Shown: positions 34,738 to 43,914, counted from the first letter of the stretch. The stretch: 64,000 nucleotides of DNA from Thioclava pacifica DSM 10166 (GCF_000714535.1 NZ_AUND01000001.1:665137-729136), one strand, 5' to 3'. Program-made: numbers and translations. The notes: generated from the letters alone by a model not told the origin.

Positions 34738-34835
34738 GGGAATTCCTCCTGCGGGATGTGGGTCACCGAAGGGATAGGTTCTGCATTGCGGCGATGCAAC
34801 GCTGGTGACGCTAACAATCGGGAGGGGAGGTGAAT

Positions 34836-35636
34836 TCAGCCCGTCCGACGCAGGAAAAGCCCGGTCATGAAGCTCGTCATGCGGCGCGGAACGACGCGGG
34901 TGAGCAGCGCGAAGAGCCGATTGGGCCAGCCCGTTACCACGACCCGCCGCCCCGCCATGCACCCTTGCCAGCCGGCCTGTGCGACGCTGGCCGCGCTCGG
35001 CATCGGGGTCAGTTTCATCAGCCAGGTCGTCTCAGTCTTCGCGCGGTCGAAAAAAGCCGTGCGGGTAGCACCGGGACAAAGCGCCGTGACGGTGATCGCT
35101 GTGGATTTGAGCTCCTCTGCCACCGCTTCGCTCAGATGCAGCAGATAGGCCTTCGAGGCGTGGTAGACGGCCATGTTCGGCCCCGGCATGAAGCCTGCCG
35201 CCGAGGCCACATTCAGGATCCGCCCCGCGCCGCGATGGCGCATGGCGTGAACGGCAAGGCGCATCAACTCGGTTGCGGCGACGATATTCACCGCGATCAG
35301 CTCATCTTCACGCGCGTCTCCCGCCGTGTCGGAGGCGAAATCGCCATAGCGCCCGAGCCCCGCATTGTTCACCAGCACATGGATCGGCCCGTCCGCCAGC
35401 GCGCAGGCCCGCGTCCACAGATCGGCCGCCGCGCGGGGTTTCGACAGATCCGTTGGGCAGGGGCGAGCGGTCACACCGCTCGCCGCCTCGATCTTGTGGG
35501 CGAGTTCGGCCAGAGCCGCCTCGTCCCGCCCCGAGAGCACGAGGTTATAGCCCTCGGCCCCCGCGCAGCGCGCCAGTTCCATCCCGATGCCTGACGAGGC
35601 CCCGGTCACCAAAGCCCAGCCGCGCGGGCCAGCCAT
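34836..35636 (-). CDS. Short-chain dehydrogenase/reductase
   Basis: NAD(P)-dependent oxidoreductase of unknown substrate, 266 residues. TGASSGIG at 11-18, NNAG near 90-93, catalytic Ser145 in NVASAAGF, Tyr158 and Lys162 in YHASK. The pattern LVLSGRDEAALAELA indicates a classical SDR of the DltE/YdfG-like branch, and the long C-terminal tail with a hydrophobic patch (RLFALLTRVVP) is typical of the COG0300 group. The start lies one base after the pgk stop, so translation is probably coupled to pgk. Confidence 0.85.
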   Translation of the reverse strand: MAGPRGWALVTGASSGIGMELARCAGAEGYNLVLSGRDEAALAELAHKIEAASGVTARPCPTDLSKPRAAADLWTRACALADGPIHVLVNNAGLGRYGDFASDTAGDAREDELIAVNIVAATELMRLAVHAMRHRGAGRILNVASAAGFMPGPNMAVYHASKAYLLHLSEAVAEELKSTAITVTALCPGATRTAFFDRAKTETTWLMKLTPMPSAASVAQAGWQGCMAGRRVVVTGWPNRLFALLTRVVPRRMTSFMTGLFLRRTG

Positions 35637-35637
35637 C

Positions 35638-36831
35638 TCAGTCCCGCTCAAGGGCTGCCACGCCGGGCAGCTCCTTGCCTTCCATCCATTCGAGGAAGGC
35701 GCCGCCCGCGGTCGAGATATAGGTGAAGTCCTTCGCCGCATCGGCCTTGTTGAGCGCGGCCACCGTATCGCCGCCACCGGCGACCGAGATCAGCTTGCCC
35801 GCGCGGGTCAGCTCTGCCGCCTTCGCCGCCGCCGCATTGGTCGCGGCATCGAAAGGCGCGATCTCGAAAGCGCCAAGCGGGCCGTTCCAGATCAGCGTTT
35901 TCGAGGCTTCGAAGACCGAGGCGATCTCGTCGACCGATTTCGGTCCCGCATCGAGAATCATCGCATCCGCCGGGCAGGCGTCATTCGCGACGGTTTCGTT
36001 GTCGGCACCCGCCTTGAACTCGCGCGCCACGACGACATCGACGGGCAGGTGGATCGTGCAGCCCGCATCCTTCGCTTTGCCCATGATCTCGCGGGCGGTG
36101 TCGGCCATGTCGCGCTCGGCCAGCGATTTGCCGACATCGATGCCTTGGGCCACGAGGAAGGTATTGGCCATGCCGCCGCCGATGATCAGATGGTCGACCT
36201 TGCTCACGAGGTTGCCCAGCAGATCGAGCTTGGTCGAAACCTTCGCGCCGCCCACAACCGCGGTAACCGGCCGCTTGGGATCTCCAAGTGCTGCGTTGAG
36301 CGCCTTCAGTTCGGCCTCCATCAGGCGGCCCGCGACGGCCGGAAGCACGCGCGCGATCCCCTCGGTCGACGCATGAGCGCGGTGCGCGGCCGAGAAGGCG
36401 TCGTTGACGTAGATATCCCCCAGCGCGCCCATCTCGGCGGCCAGCATCGGGTCATTCTTTTCCTCGCCCGCGTGGAAGCGGGTGTTTTCCAGCAGCAGCA
36501 CCTCACCCGCACCGAGCGCCTGCACTGCGGCTTTCGCAGGGCCGTCCACGCAATCGCTGGCGAATTTCACCGGCGCGCCGATCGCGGCTTGCAGCGCGGG
36601 CACCAGCGGCTCGAGGCTCATCTCGGCCACGACCTGCCCCTTCGGGCGACCGAAATGGGCCAGCAGCACCGGTTTGCCGCCCTTTTCGAGGATGTCGCGC
36701 ACGGTGGGCACGATCTTCTCGATCCGCGTCGCGTCGGTCACTTTTCCGTTTTCCATCGGCACGTTGATATCGACACGCACCAGCGCGACCTTGCCCGCAA
36801 GATCGACCTCATCGAGGGTTTTCCAAGCCAT
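35638..36831 (-). CDS. pgk: Phosphoglycerate kinase
   Basis: Interconverts 1,3-bisphosphoglycerate and 3-phosphoglycerate with ADP/ATP. It has 397 residues, normal length. It starts [25 protein letters not shown]; other landmarks are [45 protein letters not shown] and the C-terminal [11 protein letters not shown] plus [19 protein letters not shown]. The start at 36831 follows GGGAGAGA; an upstream open frame to 37116 is not conserved. It is transcribed away from the ppi genes. Confidence 0.97.
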   Translation of the reverse strand: MAWKTLDEVDLAGKVALVRVDINVPMENGKVTDATRIEKIVPTVRDILEKGGKPVLLAHFGRPKGQVVAEMSLEPLVPALQAAIGAPVKFASDCVDGPAKAAVQALGAGEVLLLENTRFHAGEEKNDPMLAAEMGALGDIYVNDAFSAAHRAHASTEGIARVLPAVAGRLMEAELKALNAALGDPKRPVTAVVGGAKVSTKLDLLGNLVSKVDHLIIGGGMANTFLVAQGIDVGKSLAERDMADTAREIMGKAKDAGCTIHLPVDVVVAREFKAGADNETVANDACPADAMILDAGPKSVDEIASVFEASKTLIWNGPLGAFEIAPFDAATNAAAAKAAELTRAGKLISVAGGGDTVAALNKADAAKDFTYISTAGGAFLEWMEGKELPGVAALERD

Positions 36832-37009
36832 ATCTCTCTCCCTTGGGACGCGGGGGGCCGTCGTTCTTGCGGCCCGCTCCCACGGCTCGCGATATTCTTG
36901 CCCTGCGGCGATGGGTCGCGTCAACGTTCGCGGCCTGACTGCGGCGCTTTGTCCTTGCTGCGCTAGCGCGCCCCTCCTATGGTCGGGCCAAATCTCAAAG
37001 GAGGACCCA

Positions 37010-37516
37010 ATGGCCGAGATCAAGGATCCCGAAAACACCATCATCATCGAGCTCAAGGACGGGCCGGTCGTGATCGAACTTCTGTCCGATGTCGCCCCCA
37101 AGCATGCCGAGCGCATGAAGCAGCTCGCCCGCGATGGCGCCTATGACAACGTGGCCTTCCACCGCGTGATCGAAGGCTTCATGGCCCAGACCGGTGATGT
37201 CGAGAACGCCAATATGGAGAAGGATTACAACCCGCGCCGCGCTGGCACCGGCGGGTCGCAATATCCTGATCTTCCCGCCGAATTCTCGAAGCTTCCGCAT
37301 GATCGCGGCACGCTGGGTGCGGCCCGTTCGATGAATCCGAACTCGGCCAATTCGCAGTTCTTCATCAACTTCAAGGACAACCATTTCCTGAACGGTCAAT
37401 ACACGGTCTATGGCCGCGTGATCTCGGGCATGGAGCATGTTGACAAGATCGCGCGCGGCGAGCCGCCGGCGAACCCTGACCGCATGATCTCGGTGAAGGT
37501 GGCCGCCGATGCGTAA
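37010..37516 (+). CDS. ppiB: Cytosolic peptidyl-prolyl cis-trans isomerase (cyclophilin)
   Basis: Accelerates proline isomerisation in folding proteins. It has 168 residues with no signal peptide. Cyclophilin core motifs are [14 protein letters not shown] (catalytic Arg in FHRV), [20 protein letters not shown] and [15 protein letters not shown]. The ATG at 37010 follows AAGGAGG. Its last eight bases overlap the exported paralogue that follows. Confidence 0.95.
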   Translation: MAEIKDPENTIIIELKDGPVVIELLSDVAPKHAERMKQLARDGAYDNVAFHRVIEGFMAQTGDVENANMEKDYNPRRAGTGGSQYPDLPAEFSKLPHDRGTLGAARSMNPNSANSQFFINFKDNHFLNGQYTVYGRVISGMEHVDKIARGEPPANPDRMISVKVAADA

Positions 37517-38105
37517 TATCGCCCGCCGTACCGTCCTGGCCGCAGCGCTCGCGCTCGCAGCGCCCGCGGCCTTCGCGCAAGACAGCTCGGGTGTGCCCGA
37601 TACCGGCGGGCCGAAGCTCGTGCTGGAAATCGGTGGCTCGACCTCGGGCAAGGTCGTGATCGACCTGCTGCCGGGCAAGGCGCCCAAGGCGGTCGAGCGC
37701 CTCGAGACGCTGGCCAAGGAAGGCAAGTATGACAACGTGGTCTTTCACCGCGTGATCGACGGCTTCATGGCCCAGACCGGCGATGTCCAGTTCGGCAAGA
37801 AAGGTGGCGACACCTCGATGGCGGGCATGGGCGGTTCGGACCTGCCGGATCTGCCGGCGGAGTTCTCGAACGTCTCCTTCCAGCGCGGCATCGTGGGCAT
37901 GGCCCGCGCGGCCAATCCGAATTCGGCCAATTCGCAGTTCTTCATCATGTTCGCGCCGGCGCCCCATCTTGATGGGCAATATACCGTCGTGGGTCACGTG
38001 GTGAGCGGCATGGATGTGGTCGACCAGATCAAGAAGGGCGACCCAGGCCGCAACGGCGTCGTGGAAGATCCCGATTACATCGTCTCGGCGACGGTCGAGG
38101 AATGA
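37509..38105 (+). CDS. ppiA: Exported peptidyl-prolyl cis-trans isomerase (cyclophilin)
   Basis: Periplasmic paralogue of the preceding gene, 198 residues. The signal peptide is [23 protein letters not shown] with cleavage before QDSS. The core carries [14 protein letters not shown] and [19 protein letters not shown], and LDGQYTVVGHVVSGMD near the end. Overlap with ppiB by eight bases indicates one transcript giving a cytosolic and a periplasmic isomerase. Confidence 0.93.
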   Translation: MRNIARRTVLAAALALAAPAAFAQDSSGVPDTGGPKLVLEIGGSTSGKVVIDLLPGKAPKAVERLETLAKEGKYDNVVFHRVIDGFMAQTGDVQFGKKGGDTSMAGMGGSDLPDLPAEFSNVSFQRGIVGMARAANPNSANSQFFIMFAPAPHLDGQYTVVGHVVSGMDVVDQIKKGDPGRNGVVEDPDYIVSATVEE

Positions 38106-38134
38106 TCTGAGCGATCCGCTTGTACGGATGTGAG

Positions 38135-38162
38135 TGAGGGGGCTTCGGCCCCCTCATTTCTT
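38135..38162 (+). terminator. Intrinsic terminator after ppiA
   Basis: TGAGGGGG / CCCCCTCA stem closed by CTTCGG, followed by TTTCTTTT. It lies between ppiA and the convergent SulP gene. Confidence 0.9.
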
Positions 38163-38196
38163 TTGCGGCATCGCCCGCAGGGAGGGCCGCACCGGC

Positions 38197-39672
38197 TCAG
38201 TGTCCGGGCGCGACCTGTCCGCCATTCGAGAGCTTGTCGATGATCGTCTCGGTCGCGTGGTTCATGCCCACGACCTTCACATCCGTACCGGCGAGCCGGA
38301 ACTTGCCCACCGCCCGGTCCAGCGCCGCGACCGAGGAGATGTCCCAGATATGGGCGTGGGTGAGGTCGATCACCACACGGTCGAGCTTTTCCTGGAAGTC
38401 GAAGGCGCGGTTGAACTCTTCCACCGTGGCGAAGAAGATCTGGCCCTTGATGTAATAGGTGCGCAGATTGTGGGTCTCGTTGTAGCGCGAGGTGATCTCG
38501 GTCATCTGCGCGATCTTGCCCGCGAAGAAGATCCCCGAGAGAAGCACACCCACCAGCACCCCGATCGCGAGGTTATGCGTGACCACGACGAAAGCCACGG
38601 TCGCCAGCATCACCACGTTCGAGGACATCGGCATCGTGCGCAGCTGGCCGATCGAGGCCCAGCTGAACGTCCCGACCGACACCATGATCATGATCGCCAC
38701 CAGCGCGGGCATCGGAATGCGTCCGACCCATTCGCCCAGCACCACGCAGAAGATCAGCAGCGCGACGCCTGCGGTCAGGGTGGACAGCCGCGTGCGCCCG
38801 CCCGAGGTCACGTTGATCACCGACTGGCCGATCATCGCACATCCCGCCATGCCGCCGATGAAGCCCGAGCAGACATTCGCGATGCCTTGACCGTAGCACT
38901 CCTGTTTGCGGTCCGAGCGCGTATCGGTCATCTCGTCGACGATATTCTGCGTCATCAGGCTTTCCAGCAGCCCCACCACCGCCACAGCGACCGAATAGGG
39001 CAGGATGATCTGCAAGGTCTGGAAGGTGAAGGGGATGTCGGGGATCAGCAGCGAGGGAAGCTGATCGGGCAGGGCGCCCATATCGGCCACCGTGTGCACG
39101 TCATCGAGGCCCAGCCCGATCGTCACCGCGCTCAGCACGAGGATCGCGATCAGCGGCGAGGGGATGGCGCGGAAGACGCGCGGCAGCAGGTAAATGATCG
39201 CAAGCCCCGCAATCACCAGCGCATAGGTGATCGGCGGCACCTTGCTGGGATCAAGTTCGGGCCATTGTGCCATGAAGATCAGGATCGCCAGCGCGTTCAC
39301 GAAGCCGGTCATCACCGATTTCGACACGAAGCGCATCACCGTGCCGAGGTTCAGCGCCCCCGCGATCATCTGGATCACCCCCGCGAGGATCGAGGCGGCG
39401 AGCAGGTAGTCGAGCCCGTGCTGACGCACCAGCGTGCCCATCAGCACCGCCGTTGCCGCTGTCGCAGCCGAGATCATGCCCGGACGGCCGCCAAAGAATG
39501 CGGTCACGGTCGCGATCATGAAGGAGGCATAAAGGCCGACTTTCGGGTCCACGCCCGCGATGATCGAGAAGGCGATGGCCTCGGGGATCAGCGCCAGCGC
39601 CACCACGAGACCGGAGAGGATGTCGGCGCGGGTGTTGCCAGTCCACTGGCTGCGCCATTGCGACAGGGTCAT
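38197..39672 (-). CDS. SulP family anion transporter with STAS domain
   Basis: Inner membrane transporter of inorganic anions; in bacteria the family takes up bicarbonate, sulfate or dicarboxylates. It has 491 residues: about 11-14 membrane segments over the first 380 residues, with the early [24 protein letters not shown] signature split around 27-50, then a cytosolic STAS domain (about 390-491) with the [17 protein letters not shown] loop. The ATG at 39672 follows AGGAC. No carbonic anhydrase gene is adjacent, so the substrate stays open. Confidence 0.9.
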   Translation of the reverse strand: MTLSQWRSQWTGNTRADILSGLVVALALIPEAIAFSIIAGVDPKVGLYASFMIATVTAFFGGRPGMISAATAATAVLMGTLVRQHGLDYLLAASILAGVIQMIAGALNLGTVMRFVSKSVMTGFVNALAILIFMAQWPELDPSKVPPITYALVIAGLAIIYLLPRVFRAIPSPLIAILVLSAVTIGLGLDDVHTVADMGALPDQLPSLLIPDIPFTFQTLQIILPYSVAVAVVGLLESLMTQNIVDEMTDTRSDRKQECYGQGIANVCSGFIGGMAGCAMIGQSVINVTSGGRTRLSTLTAGVALLIFCVVLGEWVGRIPMPALVAIMIMVSVGTFSWASIGQLRTMPMSSNVVMLATVAFVVVTHNLAIGVLVGVLLSGIFFAGKIAQMTEITSRYNETHNLRTYYIKGQIFFATVEEFNRAFDFQEKLDRVVIDLTHAHIWDISSVAALDRAVGKFRLAGTDVKVVGMNHATETIIDKLSNGGQVAPGH

Positions 39673-39807
39673 GCGTCTTGTCCTGTAAAGCAAAGGCCCG
39701 CGACCGGGGAGGGGCGGGCCGTGAATTTCAGATTTGCTTCGCAAATATCGCCGCAGCGCAGCAAAGCCAAGCGTTTCGGCGGCTGTTTAAGGAAATTTCA
39801 AGCAGAG

Positions 39808-40470
39808 TTAAACAGTGCTGCGCGATTTCGCGGCGAATTGGGCAAGACTGGTGGCCAGATCGCCATAGCCGGTAAAGCGCCGCTCATAGCGCAGGCCCAG
39901 CCGTTCAGCGGCCTCGGCCGCCTTCGCATCGAGCGCGGGATCGTCAGTCTGCGCCTGGTAGATCAGCCGGTCGTAATTGCCAAACATCATCGGCACCAGC
40001 TCGGGATGACGGTCGAATCCCATCGGGCGCCAGACGAAGGCGTCGAACTGGCGCACGAGAAAATCAGTGAGATAGAAAGCGGTGATCTCGTCCTCTGCCT
40101 TCTCGGCAAAGACCGCATTGCCCTCGAAGAAGGAATAGCAATGCGGCCCGGCAATCATCTCGACGCCGAGCTCGGCACAGCGCGCCTCAAGCTGCCCGCC
40201 CGTGCCGCAATCGGCATAGACAACAAAGATATCGTCATACTGGTTGCGGAATTTCTCGACCGCCGCAGTGACCGCATCGGTGATCTTCTCGGGGTACAGG
40301 TGCAGGTTCGCGGGCAGGCAGGTCAGATCGAGGTGATCCCAGCCATTCATCTCCTTGAGCGCAAGGATTTCGCGTGCCAAAGCCCCGCAGGCGATCAGCA
40401 AAAGCTTTCCCGTACCTTCGGGTGCAAGACCATCTTTGGATAGGGCAACATCGCCGGGAAGGGCAGTCAT
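39808..40470 (-). CDS. DUF1638 protein of the corrinoid-methionine synthase locus
   Basis: A 220-residue cytosolic protein of the DUF1638 family, function unknown to me. Conserved features are LLIACGALAREILAL near residue 23 and LPANLHLYPEKI, then YADCGTGGQLE and EMIAGPHCYSFFEG, which are rich in Cys, His and acidic residues and could bind a metal. It lies downstream of the corrinoid protein gene on the same strand, a neighbourhood commonly seen for DUF1638, and overlaps the preceding 52-residue membrane peptide gene by four bases. Confidence 0.75.
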   Translation of the reverse strand: MTALPGDVALSKDGLAPEGTGKLLLIACGALAREILALKEMNGWDHLDLTCLPANLHLYPEKITDAVTAAVEKFRNQYDDIFVVYADCGTGGQLEARCAELGVEMIAGPHCYSFFEGNAVFAEKAEDEITAFYLTDFLVRQFDAFVWRPMGFDRHPELVPMMFGNYDRLIYQAQTDDPALDAKAAEAAERLGLRYERRFTGYGDLATSLAQFAAKSRSTV

Positions 40471-40625
40471 TCCACCCGCGCCATCATCCGCGCCACGCCC
40501 GCCGCGATCAGCACCATGAGCCCGAGCATCGCCATCGGCACGCCCGAGGCGGCAAAAGCCCAGATCGTGGCCCCGGCCAGAACGATCACGATCAGGATCA
40601 ACAGCAGAAAATGTGGCAGCGGCAT
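40467..40625 (-). CDS. Small membrane protein (52 residues)
   Basis: A short gene with a good ribosome site (GGAGGA) and start MPLPHFLLLILIVIVLAG. It consists of two hydrophobic stretches, LLLILIVIVLAGATIWAFAA and VPMAMLGLMVLIAAGVA, ending MMARVE. Its stop overlaps the DUF1638 start by four bases (ATGA), so the two are probably translated together. It has no recognisable family. An intrinsic terminator separates it from the corrinoid gene upstream. Confidence 0.65.
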   Translation of the reverse strand: MPLPHFLLLILIVIVLAGATIWAFAASGVPMAMLGLMVLIAAGVARMMARVE

Positions 40626-40673
40626 ATCGCGTTTCCTCCGTCCCCTAGAGTATGGGGCGCGTGGCGGGATATG

Positions 40674-40704
40674 AAAAGGCCCCGATGAAAAAATCGGGGC
40701 CTTT
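40674..40704 (-). terminator. Intrinsic terminator after the corrinoid protein gene
   Basis: 12-base stem AAAGGCCCCGAT / ATCGGGGCCTTT with a short A-rich loop. On the minus strand it is followed by a T run, so it ends transcripts from the gene at 40747-41445 before the small membrane protein and DUF1638. Confidence 0.85.
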
Positions 40705-40746
40705 GCAATGCATGGCTGGGCTGTAATCCGCTCAGGTCTGGAGGGA

Positions 40747-41445
40747 TCAGGCGCCGACCTGATTGTGCTTGCGCGCGATGAAAGCCTTCGCGGTTTCCAC
40801 CGCCACGGCGGCGTCGCGACAATAGGCATCGGCACCGATGGCCTTGCCGAACTCTTCGTTGAGCGGTGCGCCGCCCACCAGAACGATGTAATCGTCGCGG
40901 ATGCCCTGCTCCTTCATCGTGTCGATCACGACCTTCATGTAGGGCATCGTGGTGGTCAGCAGCGCCGACATGCCGATGATATCAGCGCCTTCGGCCTTCG
41001 CCGTATCGAGATAGTTCTCGACCGGGTTGTTGATCCCGAGATCGACGATCTCGAAGCCCGCGCCTTCCATCATCATCGCCACGAGGTTCTTGCCGATATC
41101 GTGGATATCGCCCTTCACGGTGCCGATGACCATCTTGCCCATGCGCGGCGCGCCGGTCTCGACCAGCAGCGGCTTGAGGATGGCCATGCCGCCCTTCATC
41201 GCGTTGGCGGCCAGCAGCACTTCCGGTACGAACAGAATGCCGTCGCGGAAGTCGTTGCCCACGATGGTCATGCCGGCGACCAGTGCCTTGGTGAGGATGT
41301 CATAGGGCGTCCAGCCGCGATCGAGCAGGATCCGGGTGGCCTCCTCGATCTCTTCCTTCAGACCGTCATAGAGGTCATCCATCATCTGCGCGGTGAGCTC
41401 GTCATCGTCGAGTTCGGAGAGGATGATATCGTCGTCTTCGGCCAT
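40747..41445 (-). CDS. Corrinoid (B12-binding) protein, MetH-like module
   Basis: Carries methylcobalamin for methyl transfer; 232 residues. An N-terminal helical cap (about 20-95, with NDFRDGILFVPEVLLAANAM) precedes the Rossmann B12 domain. The cobalt ligand motif DxHxxG is D113-I-H115-D-I-G118 in GTVKGDIHDIGKN. The pattern matches the cap and B12 modules of methionine synthase or of MtbC-type corrinoid proteins. With the homocysteine methyltransferase at 42817-43827 it fits the split methionine synthase described in Rhodobacteraceae. A pterin-binding module was not seen in this window. Confidence 0.9.
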   Translation of the reverse strand: MAEDDDIILSELDDDELTAQMMDDLYDGLKEEIEEATRILLDRGWTPYDILTKALVAGMTIVGNDFRDGILFVPEVLLAANAMKGGMAILKPLLVETGAPRMGKMVIGTVKGDIHDIGKNLVAMMMEGAGFEIVDLGINNPVENYLDTAKAEGADIIGMSALLTTTMPYMKVVIDTMKEQGIRDDYIVLVGGAPLNEEFGKAIGADAYCRDAAVAVETAKAFIARKHNQVGA

Positions 41446-41576
41446 GTGTGCGTTCTCCTGCTAGCCGGTGTTACCTTTGTGGTGAGGCCAGGGCCCCGTC
41501 AAGTCTTGGCGAATTGCGACATGCGCGGTGTTTTGTCCGACCTCGCGGGGCGTTGTCGGGACTCCACTTGGCAAAT

Positions 41577-41591
41577 GTTCTCATTTCGTTC
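41577..41591 (+). promoter_or_regulatory. LexA-like SOS box (GTTC-N7-GTTC)
   Basis: GTTC at 41577-41580, seven bases, GTTC at 41588-41591. This direct repeat is the LexA operator form established in alphaproteobacteria such as R. sphaeroides. It lies 12 bases upstream of the radical SAM gene start, where a bound repressor would block transcription or its start. Confidence 0.6.
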
Positions 41592-41603
41592 TAAATTCAG
41601 GGC

Positions 41604-42698
41604 ATGAGTCTGCCCTTCGATCTTCCCCCCGCGAACCCGTCCGAGCGCCTGCGCGCGCGCGGCGCCGCGGCGCGTCCCGTCGGCCGGTTCGAACCCTATG
41701 CCCGTGCGCCTGAGCATGACGGCTGGGACATCGCGGAGGAGGAGCGCCTGATCCGCACCGAGGTCTCGGTCGAGCGTCCGCGCTCGGCCATCACGCGAAA
41801 TCAGTCGCCGGATGTTCCCTTTGAACGCTCGCTCAATCCCTATCGCGGCTGCGAGCATGGCTGCATCTACTGTTTTGCGCGGCCCAGTCACGGCTATCTT
41901 GGCCTTTCGGCGGGGCTGGATTTCGAGACCCGCCTGATTGCAAAGCCCGAGGCGCCGCAGGTGCTTGAGGAGGAGCTGCGCAAGAAAAACTACCGTCCCG
42001 ATGTGCTTGCCATCGGCACAAATACCGATCCCTACCAGCCGATCGAGCGCAAGTTGGAGATCATGCGCCGCCTGCTCGACGTGCTCTGGACCTATCGCCA
42101 CCCGGTCGCGATCGTCACGCGCGGCTCGACGATCCTGCGCGATCTCGACATCCTCGCGCCGATGGCCGAGGCGGGTCTGGTGCAGGTGGGGATCTCGGTC
42201 ACGACGCTCGATGCAGGCCTCGCCCGCGACCTCGAGCCGCGCGCACCCAGCCCGCCGACCCGCATCCGCATGATCCGTGAACTCTCGCGCGCGGGCATCC
42301 CGGTGCGCGTCATGGCTGCGCCGATGATTCCGGGCCTGACCGATCACGAGCTGGAGGCGATCCTGACCGAGGCGCGCCGGGCCGGTGCGAAAGCCGCCTC
42401 GATGATGCCGGTGCGCCTGCCGCACGAGGTGGCCCCCCTCTTCGCGGACTGGATGGAACGCCATCACCCCGGCAAGGCCGAAAAGGTGCTCGGCCGGATT
42501 CGCGACATGCGCGGTGGTCGGTTGAACGACCCGCGCTTCGGGGCGCGGATGAAGGGGGAGGGCGAGATGGCGGAACTGCTCCAGCAACGCTTCAAACTCA
42601 GCTGCAAGCGCCTCGGCCTGGCCCGCGCGCTGCCCGATCTCGACTGCACGCAGTTCCACGTGCCGCCCCGGCCGGGCGATCAGCTCGAACTGTTCTGA
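41604..42698 (+). CDS. PA0069-family radical SAM protein
   Basis: A 364-residue radical SAM enzyme. The iron-sulfur motif is C83-x3-C87-x2-C90 in YRGCEHGCIYCFARPSH. Other conserved parts are SLNPYRGC, ALVIGTNTDP-like VLAIGTNTDPYQPIE, TRGSTILRDLDIL and the C-terminal LNDPRFGARMKGEGEMAELL. The family (COG1533) is related to spore photoproduct lyase but lacks known substrates. A LexA-like box just before the start suggests induction by DNA damage, in line with a DNA-lesion-related role. Confidence 0.85.
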   Translation: MSLPFDLPPANPSERLRARGAAARPVGRFEPYARAPEHDGWDIAEEERLIRTEVSVERPRSAITRNQSPDVPFERSLNPYRGCEHGCIYCFARPSHGYLGLSAGLDFETRLIAKPEAPQVLEEELRKKNYRPDVLAIGTNTDPYQPIERKLEIMRRLLDVLWTYRHPVAIVTRGSTILRDLDILAPMAEAGLVQVGISVTTLDAGLARDLEPRAPSPPTRIRMIRELSRAGIPVRVMAAPMIPGLTDHELEAILTEARRAGAKAASMMPVRLPHEVAPLFADWMERHHPGKAEKVLGRIRDMRGGRLNDPRFGARMKGEGEMAELLQQRFKLSCKRLGLARALPDLDCTQFHVPPRPGDQLELF

Positions 42699-42751
42699 CC
42701 TGCTGTGCAACGCGCGCATGCTCCAACTGCCGGGAAAACCCGACCCTTTCT

Positions 42752-42808
42752 TCCAACTGCTTCAAATATCCCGGGGGGAGGCCGTCAGGCCGGGGGGCAG
42801 CGCCCCCC
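42752..42808 (-). repeat. 3'-end repeat element, copy c (second tail type)
   Basis: On the minus strand it starts nine bases after the bmt stop at 42817: GGGGGGC-GCT-GCCCCCC hairpin (42808-42792), then CCCCCCGGGATATTTG and AAGCAGTTGG ending at 42752. The tail matches copy d, not copies a, b, e and f. Confidence 0.75.
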
Positions 42809-42816
42809 AACCGCGC

Positions 42817-43827
42817 TCAGCCGCGCCGACGCCCGCGCCGTTCGCGCTTGGCCCCGCCTTCGCCCAGCCCGTCATCTTCCGACGAGAACCCGCCCAGCTT
42901 GGCCGAGATTTCCTCGAGCGTCGGGCGCGGCCCGCGGGGGCGGGTCTCCAGCGCCTCGCGCATCGCGACCAGGTGCTCGGCCATCGTGCCGCAGCAGCCG
43001 CCGATGATCGTGGCGCCACAATCGCGCGCCATCACCGCATATTCGGCCATCAGCTCGGGCGTGCCGTTATAGCAGATATGGCCGTCGACATATTTCGGGA
43101 TGCCCGCATTGCCCTTGGCAATGATCGGGCGCTCGGTCCCGGTGGCGGCAAAGCCCAGCACGGTGCGCAAAAGGTCGGAGGCGCCAACGCCGCAATTCGC
43201 GCCGAAGGCCAGCGGCGGGTAGGCCAGCTTGTCGACCATGTTGACCATCGCCTGCGAGGTCACGCCCATCATCGTACGGCCTGCCGTGTCGAAGCTCATC
43301 GTGCCGCACCAGGGCATGCCCGCGAGCTGGCAGGCTTCGGCTGCGGCCTTGTATTCCTCGGGCGCCGAGATCGTCTCGACCCAAAGCACATCCGCGCCGC
43401 CCTCTTTCAGGCCCTCGGCCTGTTCGTGAAACATCTCGACCGCGAGTTCGTGGGTCAGAGTACCCATCGGCGCGAAGATCTCGCCCGTCGGGCCCATCGA
43501 GCCGGCCACGACCACGGTACGGCCCGCCTTGTCAGCGACTTCGCGGCCGATCTCGGCGGCGAGGCGATTGAGTTCGCGCACCCGGTTTTGCGAGTTGTGC
43601 AGTTTCAGGCGCGAGGCATTGCCGCCGAAGCTGTTGGTCAGGAACAGGTCAGAGCCCGCATCGACCGAGAGCGAATAAAGCGTGGCGATTTTCGCCGGCT
43701 CGTCGGCATTCCACAGCTCCGGCGCATCGCCCGAGCTCAGCCCCATGTTGAACAGGTTCGTGCCCGTCGCGCCATCGGTCAACAGCCAGTCGCGGGTTTC
43801 CAGAAGGCGGCTCAGCGCGTCAGTCAT
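42817..43827 (-). CDS. bmt: Homocysteine S-methyltransferase (betaine-homocysteine methyltransferase-like)
   Basis: Methylates homocysteine to methionine; 336 residues forming the zinc barrel of the pfam02574 family. Zinc ligands are Cys212 in GANCGVGAS and Cys278/Cys279 in IGGCCGTM. N-terminal LLTDGATGTNLFNMG and NSFGGNASRLKLH are typical. It is usually annotated Bmt, but in Rhodobacteraceae this gene is a plausible homocysteine-binding module of a split methionine synthase, with methyl supplied by the nearby corrinoid protein. The ATG at 43827 fits family starts. A structured leader lies upstream. Confidence 0.88.
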   Translation of the reverse strand: MTDALSRLLETRDWLLTDGATGTNLFNMGLSSGDAPELWNADEPAKIATLYSLSVDAGSDLFLTNSFGGNASRLKLHNSQNRVRELNRLAAEIGREVADKAGRTVVVAGSMGPTGEIFAPMGTLTHELAVEMFHEQAEGLKEGGADVLWVETISAPEEYKAAAEACQLAGMPWCGTMSFDTAGRTMMGVTSQAMVNMVDKLAYPPLAFGANCGVGASDLLRTVLGFAATGTERPIIAKGNAGIPKYVDGHICYNGTPELMAEYAVMARDCGATIIGGCCGTMAEHLVAMREALETRPRGPRPTLEEISAKLGGFSSEDDGLGEGGAKRERRGRRRG

Positions 43828-43853
43828 CGGGGCCTCGTCAAAATGCAATCGGG

Positions 43854-43914
43854 CCGCGTCAGGCGCGGCGGTTGGGTCTTCTCCTGCCACGACCAGCCGG
43901 AATTGGCAAATTCC
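43854..43914 (-). promoter_or_regulatory. Structured leader of bmt (three successive hairpins, riboswitch candidate)
   Basis: On the minus strand, from 5' to 3': GGAATT-TGCC-AATTCC (43914-43899); a GGTC ... GACC stem around GTGGCAGGAGAA (43894-43875); and CCGCG-CCTGA-CGCGG (43868-43854), which ends 26 bases before the ATG. Three hairpins in a 60-base leader of a methionine-synthesis gene suggest cis-regulation. I do not recognise a known SAM, SAH or cobalamin riboswitch consensus in it. Confidence 0.4.

Noticed and set aside
41604..42698. Spore photoproduct lyase annotation
   Set aside because: Only the radical SAM core is shared; the sequence matches the PA0069 family, whose members lack demonstrated photoproduct lyase activity, and the organism type does not sporulate.
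42817..43827. Plain assignment as betaine-dependent methyltransferase
   Set aside because: Zinc ligands show homocysteine methylation, but the nearby stand-alone corrinoid protein makes a split methionine synthase module at least as likely; betaine use is not shown by the sequence.
43854..43914. Known SAM-II, SAM/SAH or cobalamin riboswitch
   Set aside because: None of the consensus elements I know could be placed; kept only as an unassigned structured leader.
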